DNA of 44,213 nucleotides from an uncultured Methanomicrobiales archaeon. Its GTDB lineage: Archaea; Halobacteriota; Methanomicrobia; Methanomicrobiales; Methanospirillaceae. Below the pieces are notes generated by a model that was not told where the DNA came from, did not search any database, and saw only the letters and a program-made list of their open reading frames with translations. Position numbers and translations under genes: made by a program. Positions 15,937 through 25,100 of the stretch are shown here, in pieces. Where the stretch lies: contig CASGHK010000044.1 of the NCBI GenBank assembly GCA_949320185.1, forward strand, positions 1 through 44,213, written 5' to 3'. Numbering within the stretch: position 1 is the first letter of the stretch; each line of letters starts with the position of its first letter.

Positions 15937-16674
15937 GTGATACGACTGCCGGTCAACTTTGGAGGATTCGTATCGATCAGCACGGTTGACTGGCCTGGTC
16001 GGGCTGTCTGCACGGTCTTTCTCCGGGGATGCCCTGTCCGGTGCTTCTATTGCCAGAACAAAACCCTCCTCTTTGGCAGCGATCTGCGCGACGAGGCAGA
16101 GATCGTCTCGCTGATCTCTGAGAGCGCGCTCGTCGTATCGGGGGTTGTCTTCTCGGGAGGCGAGCCCACAATGCAGGAGGAGAGCCTGGTGCTCCTCGCA
16201 CGCGAGAGCCACCGCCTGGGACTTCTCGTCGGGGTGCACACGAACGGGGTCTATCCCCGGGTGCTCGAACGACTGATCGACGAAGGGCTGGTCGATCATA
16301 TCGCGCTCGATATCAAGGCCCGCTGGGAACGGTATGCCAGCCTCTTCGGTGTCGACCTGGTCGACAGGGTCAGGGAGTCGCTCAGCCTCTGCCGGACGGC
16401 GTACCTGGATGGAAGACTGCCCGGCTTCGAGGTGGTGATAACCCTCTTCCGGGGGTATGAGGACGAGGTGTCGGCGATCGCGCGGGAGGCGTCAGGGGTG
16501 CCGCTGGTTCTCCAGCAGGGTGTGCACGGCGATGTCGCACCGCTCAGCTTCGAGGAGCTCATGGCTGTTGCCTCGAGGCTGGGACGGCCGTGCCGGATCA
16601 GAACACGAGAGAGCGGGGAGCAGGAGTATGAGGCTGATTGGAGTGGTGGGGCTGCCAGGAAGCGGCAAGGGTGA
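15937..16674 (+). CDS. nrdG: anaerobic ribonucleotide reductase-activating protein-type radical SAM enzyme
   Basis: A 245-residue radical SAM protein of the NrdG2 type. N-terminal FGGFVSISTVDWPGRAVCTVFLRGC leads into the 4Fe-4S motif C32-x3-C36-x2-C39 (GCPVRCFYCQNK), followed by VVFSGGEPTMQ (SAM-binding GGE) and the VDHIALDIKA strand. Enzymes of this family generate the glycyl radical on anaerobic ribonucleotide reductase; nrdD is not in the window, so the partner is inferred. The frame extends to a TTG at 15916, but GTG 15937 fits the promoter and the normal N-terminus. Its last 47 bases overlap the next gene, indicating coupled translation. Confidence 0.8.
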   Translation: MIRLPVNFGGFVSISTVDWPGRAVCTVFLRGCPVRCFYCQNKTLLFGSDLRDEAEIVSLISESALVVSGVVFSGGEPTMQEESLVLLARESHRLGLLVGVHTNGVYPRVLERLIDEGLVDHIALDIKARWERYASLFGVDLVDRVRESLSLCRTAYLDGRLPGFEVVITLFRGYEDEVSAIAREASGVPLVLQQGVHGDVAPLSFEELMAVASRLGRPCRIRTRESGEQEYEADWSGGAARKRQG

Positions 16675-17176
16675 GTTCTCGAGGTGCGCCGCCGGGCTCG
16701 GTATCCCGGTTCTTGTCATGGGAGATGTCATACGGCGCGTCGCTCGAGAGGCTGGGCTCCCGTCCGAGGACGCGGTACTGGGCCGGATCTCAGGTGAACT
16801 GCGCGAGCAGTACGGACGGGGGGCGATTGCCCGGTTGATGCTTGAGGACATACGCGCCCAGAAGGCACCCGTGGTCCTGATCGACGGTATTCGGTCGGAC
16901 GCCGAGGTGGATGAGTTCCGTTCCGCCGTCCCCGGTTTTACCCTGATCGGCGTCGAGTCTTCGTTCACGACCCGACTCGAACGACTGGCCGGGCGGGGAC
17001 GGACCGACGACCTCGGCGACGCCGAGGGGTTGCGTCGAAGGGACGAACGCGAGCTCGGGTGGGGCCTTGGCACAGCCCTTTCCCAGGCTGAATGGACCCT
17101 TACGAACGAGGGCAGCATCGACGAGTTCTGCACGCAGGTTCAGTCCCTCCTCCGTAGCCTCCGGGAGACCCCATGA
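16628..17176 (+). CDS. UPF0200-family nucleotide kinase-like protein
   Basis: A 182-residue P-loop protein with Walker A GLPGSGKGE (about residues 8-16), GDVIRR and a C-terminal WTLTNEGSIDEFCTQV segment, as in the archaeal UPF0200 group related to dephospho-CoA and adenylate kinases. It probably phosphorylates a small nucleotide-like substrate; the true substrate is not established to my knowledge. ATG 16628 has CAGGAG immediately upstream, inside the end of the radical SAM gene. It overlaps the next gene by ATGA (4 nt). Confidence 0.78.
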   Translation: MRLIGVVGLPGSGKGEFSRCAAGLGIPVLVMGDVIRRVAREAGLPSEDAVLGRISGELREQYGRGAIARLMLEDIRAQKAPVVLIDGIRSDAEVDEFRSAVPGFTLIGVESSFTTRLERLAGRGRTDDLGDAEGLRRRDERELGWGLGTALSQAEWTLTNEGSIDEFCTQVQSLLRSLRETP

Positions 17177-17943
17177 GAGGACCGGTCTTCTTCTCCTCCT
17201 CGGCGAAGGTAATGGCACCTCCTGAATGGGTCTACGATCTCAAGGACGCCGGTTTTGACGGATGGGAGGTCGTGGCGGAGGGAGACTACCGCCTGGATAC
17301 CGCTGAGGGGCTCGCCCGAATCCGCCACCTGGTCGAGACAACGGGGCTCAGGGTGACGGTTCACGCCCCATACGGCGACCTGAACTGCGCCTCGCTCAAC
17401 TACCCGATCCTGCGCGAGTCGATCCGCCAGATCTCCGCGTGCATCGCTGCGGCGTCCGAATGGACCGATCGGGTCACCTTTCACCCGGGGTACCTCTCCC
17501 CGCTCGCGAAACTCGATCCTGAGAGAGCGTGGGCAACCCAAAAAGAGGCACTTCGCGAAATCGGGCGCACCGCCGCCGATCACGGCGTCCTCGCCTGCCT
17601 CGAGAACATGATCTCGGTCCGGGAGTTTCTCTGCCGTGACCCGGGAGAGCTCCTGGGGATGACCGATGGAGTCGAGGGGATAGGGGTCTGCTTCGACCTG
17701 GGGCATGCACACACGGTCGGCGTCGTGCACACATTCGTGGACCTCATCGACCGCGCGGACCACCTCCACCTGCACGATAATCACGGCGACTCGGATGAGC
17801 ACCTTGCGCTTGGGGACGGGACGATCGCGTACGACCGCCTGGGGTGTGCGATCGCCTCTGGTTTTAGTGGGATCACCGTGGTCGAGGGGCGCTCCGTCGA
17901 GGAGGGGCGCCGCTCCCTCGGTGTTATCCGGGGGTGGGACTGA
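17173..17943 (+). CDS. sugar phosphate isomerase/epimerase-like TIM-barrel protein
   Basis: A 256-residue xylose-isomerase-like TIM barrel (AP endonuclease family 2 superfamily). Segments include VTVHAPYGDLNCASLN, VTFHPGYLSP, LACLENM, GVCFDLGHAHTVG and LHLHDNHGDSDEHLALGDG, which provide the His, Glu and Asp residues that bind a divalent metal. The reaction is unknown; members act on sugars, inosose or abasic-site DNA. The conserved metal ligands suggest an active enzyme. It overlaps the neighbours by 4 nt upstream and 1 nt downstream (TGATG), so belongs to one translationally coupled operon. Confidence 0.8.
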   Translation: MRGPVFFSSSAKVMAPPEWVYDLKDAGFDGWEVVAEGDYRLDTAEGLARIRHLVETTGLRVTVHAPYGDLNCASLNYPILRESIRQISACIAAASEWTDRVTFHPGYLSPLAKLDPERAWATQKEALREIGRTAADHGVLACLENMISVREFLCRDPGELLGMTDGVEGIGVCFDLGHAHTVGVVHTFVDLIDRADHLHLHDNHGDSDEHLALGDGTIAYDRLGCAIASGFSGITVVEGRSVEEGRRSLGVIRGWD

Positions 17944-18884
17944 TGGCCGGCGAGACCCTCCAGGTCTACTTCCTCGGGACTGCCGGGGCGCTCCCCACCG
18001 TGCACCGAAATCCCGCCTGCATCGTCATCAGGCGCGGCTCAGACACCCTCATCTTCGACTGCGGCGAGGGAGCCCAGCAGCAGATGATGCGGGCGCAGAC
18101 CGGGTTCGGCGTCGACGCGATCTTCATCACGCACTGGCATGCGGACCACTTCCTCGGTCTGCTCGGCCTCGTCCAGACGATGGCCTTCAACGGGCGTGAG
18201 GACCCGCTCCGACTCTACGGGCCGGACGGGGTCGAAGGGATCGTCCACGTGATCGAGCACCTCTCGACCGCGACGATGAAGTTCCCGGTGATCGGAACGG
18301 TCCTGAGACCAGGGGACGAGATCGTGTTCGACGGCTATCGGGTCCGGGCCTTCGCCACCCGTCACGGGATGCCGTCCCTCGGGTTCGTCCTCGTCGAGGA
18401 CGGGAGGCCCGGCCGGTTCGATCGGGAGGGGGCGATCGGACTCGGTGTCCGGCCAGGTCCGCTCTTCGGCCGACTCCAGCGCGGCGAGACGGTCAGGGTT
18501 ACCGTCGATGGAGAGGACCGGGAGGTCCGGCCGGAGCAGGTGCTCGGCCCGGGCAGACCCGGACGTTCGGTCGCCTATACGGGCGACACCCGTTTCATCG
18601 ACCTCCTCCGTGCCGGCGTGCCGCAGGGTGTCGACCTTTTGATTCACGACGCGACGTACGATGATGCGGACCGTGAGCGGGCGGCGGAGGTCTACCATGC
18701 GACCGCCGGCGAGGCAGGGGAGGCGGCAACCCGGATCGGCGCCCGCCGTCTCGGTCTCGTCCACCTCTCGTCCCGGTACACGTCGACCGCCGGCCACCTC
18801 AGGGACGCGACGGCCGTCTTCTCTGGCGAGGTCCTCGTCCCGGACGACCTCGTGATGATCGAGATCCCGTTCCAGGACCAGTGA
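17943..18884 (+). CDS. rnz: ribonuclease Z (tRNA 3' processing endonuclease)
   Basis: A 313-residue metallo-beta-lactamase-fold enzyme that cuts tRNA precursors after the discriminator base. The family zinc motif T-H64-W-H66-A-D68-H69 (THWHADHFLG) is present, followed by VRAFATRHGMPSLGFVL, SVAYTGDTRFIDLL, DLLIHDATYDD and LGLVHLSSRYT, the remaining metal-ligand regions. Its length matches the bacterial/archaeal short form. ATG 17943 overlaps the preceding stop (TGATG). The 3' end overlaps the convergent YgiQ-like gene by 86 nt. Neither tRNA in the window encodes CCA, so both need this enzyme followed by CCA addition. Confidence 0.9.
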   Translation: MAGETLQVYFLGTAGALPTVHRNPACIVIRRGSDTLIFDCGEGAQQQMMRAQTGFGVDAIFITHWHADHFLGLLGLVQTMAFNGREDPLRLYGPDGVEGIVHVIEHLSTATMKFPVIGTVLRPGDEIVFDGYRVRAFATRHGMPSLGFVLVEDGRPGRFDREGAIGLGVRPGPLFGRLQRGETVRVTVDGEDREVRPEQVLGPGRPGRSVAYTGDTRFIDLLRAGVPQGVDLLIHDATYDDADRERAAEVYHATAGEAGEAATRIGARRLGLVHLSSRYTSTAGHLRDATAVFSGEVLVPDDLVMIEIPFQDQ

Positions 18885-20676
18885 TGGTCCCCGGGATCAG
18901 GCAGTTCCAGGCCGACCCGATCAGGTCAGTCCGCCCGGCAGTTCTGAGCCCCTCCTCGACACGTGCCCGCTGCCGCTCGTCGCGATAGTGGAGGAGGGCT
19001 CGCTGGACCTGTTTCTCTCGCCCCTTCGGGACGTGGACTGTTTCTCCTGTGTACGGGTCCACTCCACTCGCGTAGATGGCAGTGGCGCGTGTCATCGGCG
19101 TCGGAGTGAAGTCCTGGACCTGCTCGGTATAGAGCCCATGGTCCCGGAGGTATTCGGCGAGTTCGATCATGTCCGAAACCGTGCACCCCGGGTGCCCCGA
19201 CATCAGGTAGGGCACAAGATACTCGCGGGGGCTCATGGTAGCCTGGATCTCTTCGAACCGTTTCCGGAACGCATCGAAGACCTTTCGCGGGGGCTTCTGC
19301 ATCCTGGCGGTGACGGCGTCGACGACATGCTCGGGGGCGACCTTGAGGTGGCCGGAGACATGGTGGCGACAGACTGTCTCAAGGTACTCGGGTTCGGCGG
19401 CGAGCGCCAGGTCATATCGAATCCCTGAACCGATGAAGACACGTTTAACCCCGGGTATCGACCGGAGGCGCGCGAGGAGGTCGAGCTGGAGCGCGTGGCT
19501 CGTCCGGAGGGATGGGCAGTCCGGGCCGCAGTGCCGATCGGAACAGGCGCCGACACTGGACCAGCGGGGGCACAAAAGACCGAACATATTGGCGCTCGGT
19601 CCTCCGACATCCTGGATCACCCCGCGGAAATCGCGCATCTCTGTCATGCGTTCGGCTTCGCGGACGATCGAGTCCACGGTCCTGGACTGGACGATGCGTC
19701 CCTGGTGGCAGGAGATCGCGCAGAAGGAGCAATTGCCGAAGCAGCCGCGATGCGTCGTGATCGAGAAGCGGACGGGCTCGAGGGCGGGGACTGGTGCGGC
19801 GTACGAGGGGTGCTGCCGACGGGTGTACGGCAGCTCGTAGATCCGGTCGAGCTCGGCAGGGGTGAACGGGTGCGGAGGCGGTTCCTGAACGACCACGCTC
19901 TTCGGGTGGGGTTGAGCGACCGGGCGGGCCGTGAAGGGGTCCATCTCGGCGGCGATCGCGGCGTGAGCCCGGGAAAACCGGGTCGGTTCTCTGCGCACCT
20001 CGTCGAGCGACGGGAGTTCGACCACGCCATCGTGCTCCCCCTCTCGCCACTCCCCTGGGGCGCACCGCCACATCGTTCCACGGATACCCCGCAGGTCGCG
20101 TGCGTCCTTCCCGGCGTCGAGCCGACGGGCGATCTCGATCACCTGACGTTCGCCCGGGCCGTAGACGACGAGGTCTGCCGGCGCGTCGGCCAGCACGGAC
20201 CCTCGGATCCGGTCGGACCAGTAGTCGTAGTGAGCGAACCTGCGAAGCGACGCCTCGATCCCACCGAGCACGATCGGGACTCCTGGAAAGAGGACATGGG
20301 CCCGATCGGCATAGACGAGCACGGCACGATCGGGCCTGGCGGGGACTCCGCCCGGCGAGTAGGCGTCGCGGGAGCGTCGTCTCAGGTTGGGGGTGTAGTG
20401 GTTCACCAGCGAATCGACCGCTCCCGATGAGATCGAGACGAAGAGTCGGGGTCGACCGAGCTGAAGAAGGTCATCAGGCCGAGCTCCGGGCTGAGTGCAG
20501 ACGCCGATAGTGAACCCCGCGTCCCAGAGGACTCGCCCGAGCACTGCAGTGCCGAAGGACGGATGGTCGACATAGGCATCTCCAGAGACCAGCAGGATAT
20601 CGATGTCGTCGATTCCCAGGCGGTCGAGCTCGCGGCGACTGGTGGGGAGGAACTCCGGCTGGTCGTGGTCGCTCAT
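18799..20676 (-). CDS. YgiQ-family radical SAM protein (UPF0313)
   Basis: A 625-residue radical SAM protein of the YgiQ/UPF0313 family, whose substrate is unknown. N-terminal cobalamin-binding-like region ([26 protein letters not shown]), then the cluster motif C312-x3-C316-x2-C319 ([19 protein letters not shown]), LKVAPEHV and a [13 protein letters not shown]-type region (here [20 protein letters not shown]). The last ~28 residues are Arg/Gly/Pro-rich and lie in the 86-nt overlap with rnz, so they look like non-selected read-through rather than a domain. It is divergent from the rubredoxin gene across a palindromic TATA element. Confidence 0.88.
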   Translation of the reverse strand: MSDHDQPEFLPTSRRELDRLGIDDIDILLVSGDAYVDHPSFGTAVLGRVLWDAGFTIGVCTQPGARPDDLLQLGRPRLFVSISSGAVDSLVNHYTPNLRRRSRDAYSPGGVPARPDRAVLVYADRAHVLFPGVPIVLGGIEASLRRFAHYDYWSDRIRGSVLADAPADLVVYGPGERQVIEIARRLDAGKDARDLRGIRGTMWRCAPGEWREGEHDGVVELPSLDEVRREPTRFSRAHAAIAAEMDPFTARPVAQPHPKSVVVQEPPPHPFTPAELDRIYELPYTRRQHPSYAAPVPALEPVRFSITTHRGCFGNCSFCAISCHQGRIVQSRTVDSIVREAERMTEMRDFRGVIQDVGGPSANMFGLLCPRWSSVGACSDRHCGPDCPSLRTSHALQLDLLARLRSIPGVKRVFIGSGIRYDLALAAEPEYLETVCRHHVSGHLKVAPEHVVDAVTARMQKPPRKVFDAFRKRFEEIQATMSPREYLVPYLMSGHPGCTVSDMIELAEYLRDHGLYTEQVQDFTPTPMTRATAIYASGVDPYTGETVHVPKGREKQVQRALLHYRDERQRARVEEGLRTAGRTDLIGSAWNCLIPGTITGPGTGSRSSRGRPGRGPRQRRRPSRP

Positions 20677-20706
20677 CTGATACGCTGATCTGGTGCAGCA
20701 TCAGCA

Positions 20707-20717
20707 GGTATAATACC
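20707..20717. promoter_or_regulatory. palindromic TATA box between divergent YgiQ-like and rubredoxin genes
   Basis: GGTATAATACC is a perfect 11-bp palindrome lying 36 bp from each start codon (20676 on the minus strand, 20754 on the plus strand). It could seat the archaeal initiation complex in either orientation. The plus transcript would carry a short leader with CAGGAGG; the minus transcript would have a leader of about 9 nt with no Shine-Dalgarno. Confidence 0.5.
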
Positions 20718-20753
20718 GGGGGATGGCTACTACTCGTCACCAGGAGGACTGCG

Positions 20754-21137
20754 ATGGCTGTTCGACGATTCAAGTGCAGGGTCTGCGGCTACATCTACTC
20801 CCCGCTGCGGGGCGAACCGAGGCAGGGGATACCGGCCGGAACCGAGTTCGAAGACCTCCCCGACACCTATGTCTGCGCACTCTGCGGCGTGCAGGGCAAG
20901 GGAAAGGTCGGGACATGGGGGTTCGAAGAGTGGATCCCGACGAAGTACATCTGCCGGTACTGTGGGTACGTCTACGACGAGAAGCGCGGTGAACCGCATC
21001 GGGGTATTCCCCGCGGGACGAAATTTGAGGACCTCCCGGACGACTACGTCTGCCCGGTCTGCGCGATCGACGAGCGGCTCACCGAGCGCCTTGGCAAAGT
21101 GACCAAAGAGTCGTTCTCTCCGCTCGACACGGACTGA
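20754..21137 (+). CDS. tandem double rubredoxin (127 aa)
   Basis: A 127-residue electron carrier made of two rubredoxin-like iron sites. Site 1: C8-x2-C11 and C41-x2-C44; site 2: C67-x2-C70 and C100-x2-C103. The two halves are clearly duplicated ([26 protein letters not shown] versus the matching second unit with [17 protein letters not shown]). Single rubredoxins are ~50 residues, so this is two units joined by a ~15-residue linker with a short tail. Rubredoxins commonly supply electrons to oxygen/superoxide-detoxifying enzymes in anaerobes; no such partner is in the window. AGGAGG precedes the ATG. Confidence 0.92.
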   Translation: MAVRRFKCRVCGYIYSPLRGEPRQGIPAGTEFEDLPDTYVCALCGVQGKGKVGTWGFEEWIPTKYICRYCGYVYDEKRGEPHRGIPRGTKFEDLPDDYVCPVCAIDERLTERLGKVTKESFSPLDTD

Positions 21138-21153
21138 TCGGGCTCGATGGGGC

Positions 21154-21174
21154 GGTCCTGGGTGATGAAGGACC
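21154..21174 (+). terminator. hairpin downstream of the rubredoxin gene
   Basis: GGTCCT and AGGACC form a perfect 6-bp stem with a 9-nt loop, beginning 17 nt after the rubredoxin stop. No T-run follows, so it is at best a weak terminator or mRNA-end stabiliser. A TATA-like CATATATTCC at about 21181-21190 follows and may serve the next gene. Confidence 0.3.
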
Positions 21175-21258
21175 ACCTCCCCATATATTCCTCGTCCTTC
21201 CACTCACCGTACGACCCGGTTCGATAGCAACGACTATGACCGGGTCGGATCCATCTCC

Positions 21259-22011
21259 ATGCGAGGACGCATGGGTCGTGGTGGCGCGGTGATCGCCGCA
21301 GTTCGTTCGGCGCGGTGGGTGCACTACCTTGCAGTACTCGTTCTTTTAGTCATTGTCGAGGCGGTTTCGTTCGCGAACCTTTCGACGACCTCGCTCGCCA
21401 CCGGTGGCCTTTTTCGCCTCGTCCGCCTCGCGCCCGAGACATTCGGGTCGGAGCAGGCCTCTTCCCTCCAGTGGATGGCCCCCGATCTCTTTGGCGTCCT
21501 CAGGACGGTGCTGCTCCTGGTGGCGATCGGCGGCGCTCTCGTCCTGTTGAACCGGAAAAGGTGGGTCCGGTTCCTGTTGATCGGATATCTCTGCCTCGTC
21601 GAGATTGAACTCATCTCGATCGTTGCGATCATCTTTCTGAGCCTCTGGAACCCCGCCGGTCACTCCATTCTCTACCTGAACGATGCGGCGACCGTCTGGG
21701 TGCTGAACATCATCGTCTCGGGATTCCTGTACTGGGCTCTCGATTCCGAACGGCAGACAGAGCGCATCGACGATCCACGGGTACGAGCGCACTTTCGTTT
21801 TCCCCAGGCGGAGATGGACGATGAGGCATGGAAGGGCTGGTCACCGGGTGTGATGGACTATCTCTTTCTCTCCTTCTGCACGGCAACCGCTCTCTCCCCA
21901 ACCGATACGGACTGTCTCTCCGTGCCGGCGAAGGTGATGATGGCTCTCCAGTCGACCGTCTCGCTCTCGGTGGTGATCATGGTGGTCGCCCGGGCGGTGA
22001 ACATCATCTGA
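21259..22011 (+). CDS. channel-like membrane protein of unknown function
   Basis: A 250-residue membrane protein with five to six hydrophobic segments: ~20-38, ~75-95, ~103-130, ~140-160, and a C-terminal re-entrant loop plus helix. The last part, MDYLFLSFCTATALSPTDTD then VMMALQSTVSLSVVIMVVARAVNI, resembles the pore-helix, filter and inner-helix layout of tetrameric cation channels and DUF1345-like proteins, but lacks the classical TVGYG filter. A soluble acidic loop lies at ~165-190. Transport or channel activity is inference only. ATG 21259 is used; ATG 21271 is an alternative. Confidence 0.6.
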   Translation: MRGRMGRGGAVIAAVRSARWVHYLAVLVLLVIVEAVSFANLSTTSLATGGLFRLVRLAPETFGSEQASSLQWMAPDLFGVLRTVLLLVAIGGALVLLNRKRWVRFLLIGYLCLVEIELISIVAIIFLSLWNPAGHSILYLNDAATVWVLNIIVSGFLYWALDSERQTERIDDPRVRAHFRFPQAEMDDEAWKGWSPGVMDYLFLSFCTATALSPTDTDCLSVPAKVMMALQSTVSLSVVIMVVARAVNII

Positions 22012-22101
22012 GGCTCGAATCGTACGACCCTCCTGAGGATTGGATGCAGAGCGGTTGGAGTACGGACCCTCGCTCGTGCGACAGGATCCGAGTACGCCCC
22101 C

Positions 22102-25100
22102 CTATCCGTTCGGCATTGTTCGGATGTACCGCTTCACGGTGACGATGCCGGTCTTCACCTCGGTGTCCTCGCCGAAGCTGTTCCTGACGAGAAGCGTGAC
22201 GGTAAAGGTCCCTTCTCCAGTGTACCGGTGCTCTGGGTTCCGCTCGTGTGAGGTCGCGCCGTCGCCAAACGACCAGACCCGTTCCTCGGGGTACCCGGTC
22301 GACGTATCGTTGAACCGGACGCTGAGCGGCGCCGTCCCGGTCACCCCAGTACCGTCGTACGTGACCGGGAAGAAGGTCTCTCCCTGTGCTTTGTCAACGA
22401 TGAAGTTCGCCACCGGTTTCGACGGGGCGGTGCCCCAGACGGAGATATACTTTCGTTCGGTCTTCGCAACCGGCCCGAGGGCGTTCTCGGCGACGAGGGT
22501 GACCGTGTAGATGCCCGGCTCCGTGTAGGTGTGGACCGGGTGCTGCTCGGACGACGTCGCTCCGTCACCGAACGACCAGGACCATCGGGTCGGGTGTCCG
22601 GTCGACATGTCCTGGAACCTCGCCGTGTAGGGGACCATCCCGGCCCTTCCGTCGACGTTGATCGCGGGAATGACCGGGGCAAGGGTCGGCACCGACGTCC
22701 AGGGAGCCAGAGGGAGGGTGTCCACGTTCCCCTCGCCGATGACGTACGGCGTGTCGCAGAACCCGTCGTGGTTGTCATCGATGGTCACGTCCGAGAACCC
22801 CGATCCATCCGGCGCTCCGTAGAAATTACCGCCGATTGTGGGGCCTCCGAGGATATTCGTCGCGACAACAGGCTGGCTCTGCCAGGTGTTCGGCTGCGAG
22901 TCGGCGGAGATGTCGACGGGCCGGGTCCCGACGAGGATATTGTTGACGATCCGGTTACCGGTCGAGGAGGCGAGGCGTATCGCCGCATTCTCGGATCGGA
23001 CCTGGTTGTTCGAGATGGTGTTCCCGTTCGCACCCGGGAAGAGGGCGATCCCGGTCCAGCGATTCTTCTCGATCGTGTTGCCGGTGACCCGGGTCTCACG
23101 GGCCCGCTCCAGGCGGATCCCGACCGCATTGCGGGAGAGGCTGGACGTCGTCAACGAGCAGCGGTCCGAGCCGTTCACCTGGATGCCCGCCCCGCTGTTC
23201 GAACCGAAGAGACCGTCCGTGACGCTCACGCCGGGTGAACGATCGAGGAATACTCCGGAGTAGACGTTGCCGTCCGCCCGGCAGCCGGCGACCGAAGAGC
23301 GGTCGGACTCGTACAGTGACACCCCGTAGGTCCCGTTCGAGGCGATGCACCCCTGCAGGATGACGTCGGGAGACCCGACGACCAGGATCCCGTATCCTGA
23401 GACGCTCATGTTCCGGTATGAGCCCGGCACTTCGCCGGGGAAGAGTGCGGAGTAGCCGGTCGAGTTCGTTGCATTCAGTCCGTTCACCCTGAATCCGGGG
23501 GAGTCATCGATCCGGAGGCCCACGCCGTTGTTGAACGCCTCGGCACCCTCCACCCGTGTGCCGGTGGACTGGTTGTCCGCCAGGTACCCGATGAATGCAT
23601 TATTTTTGGACGTGTGGTTGTTGACGACGCTCCCCTGGTCCCTGGTGAGATGGACGCCGAACTCGTTCTCGTTCGTCCGGGAGTCGCGGACCACGCAGGA
23701 GTTCGACGAACCGACCGTGATGCCGTAGCGGTTTCGATGGGCAGAGAGGTTCACGACGATGGAGCCCGTCACCTTCTCGAACGAGACGCCCGCGTGGGTG
23801 TTCGATTCGGCCCTCGAGTCCTCGATCCGGACTTCCTGCGACTCGAGGACGGCGATACCGAAGTCGTTGCTGTCGGCCTGAACGTCGCGGACGGTCGATC
23901 CTTTCGAACCGACGAGGTTCACCCCGACGTGGCAGTTCGACGTGGTAAGGTTTCGGACCGTGACGTTCTTTTCGCCCGAGACAAGGACCCCGTTGCTGTT
24001 CGGGGCACGTGATCCGCTGACCGTGTACCCACCCCCGTCCAGGATGACATCGGAAGCCCGGACTTCGACCCCGTTCCTCTCCCCGCCAAGGCTGATCGGT
24101 CCCTCGAGCCGGTACAGGCCCGACCCCGTGATCACGGTCGGCCCCGTCACCGGGGTGTACGGCTCGGACCAGGGCGGGGCCAGCGGGTACTGGTCCTGGT
24201 TCTGGGCGCCGATCTCGAACGGGGCGTCGCAGAACCCGTCTCCGTTCCGGTCGGGCACCCGGTCCGAGAACCCGTTCCCGTCGGGAGACCCGTAGTAGTT
24301 GCCGCCGAGGCTCCTGCCTCCGATCACGTTCGGCCCAGGGGATGGTTCGACGTGCCAGGTGTTGGCCCGGACGGTGCCCTGGAGCGCGGTGTTGTTCAGG
24401 TTCACGAACCTGTTATCCGTGACGGTGTTCTGACCGGATGAGACCAGGTCGATCCCGGAGATGGTATTGTTGCCGATGTGCGACCGGGTTATCCGGTTCA
24501 TGTCGGATCCTGAGAGGTAGACACCCCAGAGGTTCTCCTCGGCGGTCGCGTTCGTGACCGTGTTGTGCGAGGAGCCCTCGAGAAGGAGGACGCCGCCCTG
24601 TTCGTTCCGGCGTGCCGTCACCGAGTCGACGTTCACCGTGGAGGAGTTGGTCAGAACGACACCATAGACGTTGCCGGTGGCGGTGAGCCGGCCGATCTCG
24701 CTGTCGCGCACCGAGCGGTACGAGGCCCCGAAGTACCAGTTCTCCACCGTCAGATTCGATACCCGTACTCGGGAGAGGGGCGTGCTGGTGTTGTAGGCGA
24801 GGACCCCGTAGGTGTGGACGCTGCCCGTCCCGCCGCTCCTCGGTCCCGCAAGACGGTACCCTGCCCCATCGACCTCGACGTCGGACGTCCGGATCTCGAT
24901 CCCAATCGCCGAGCCTGCCTGGATGTCGTTGAAGAGACGGTACCGCCCTGGTTCGGTGATCACGACGGGCCCGGTGATCGGGATGTAACCTGCGGAGGCG
25001 TTGCGCCCGTGCAGTGGGAATTGGTCCTCGTTCGCCGGTCCGAGGGCGTACGGCCCGTCGCAGATCCCGTCACTGTTTGAGTCCGCAGTGATCTCGGAGA

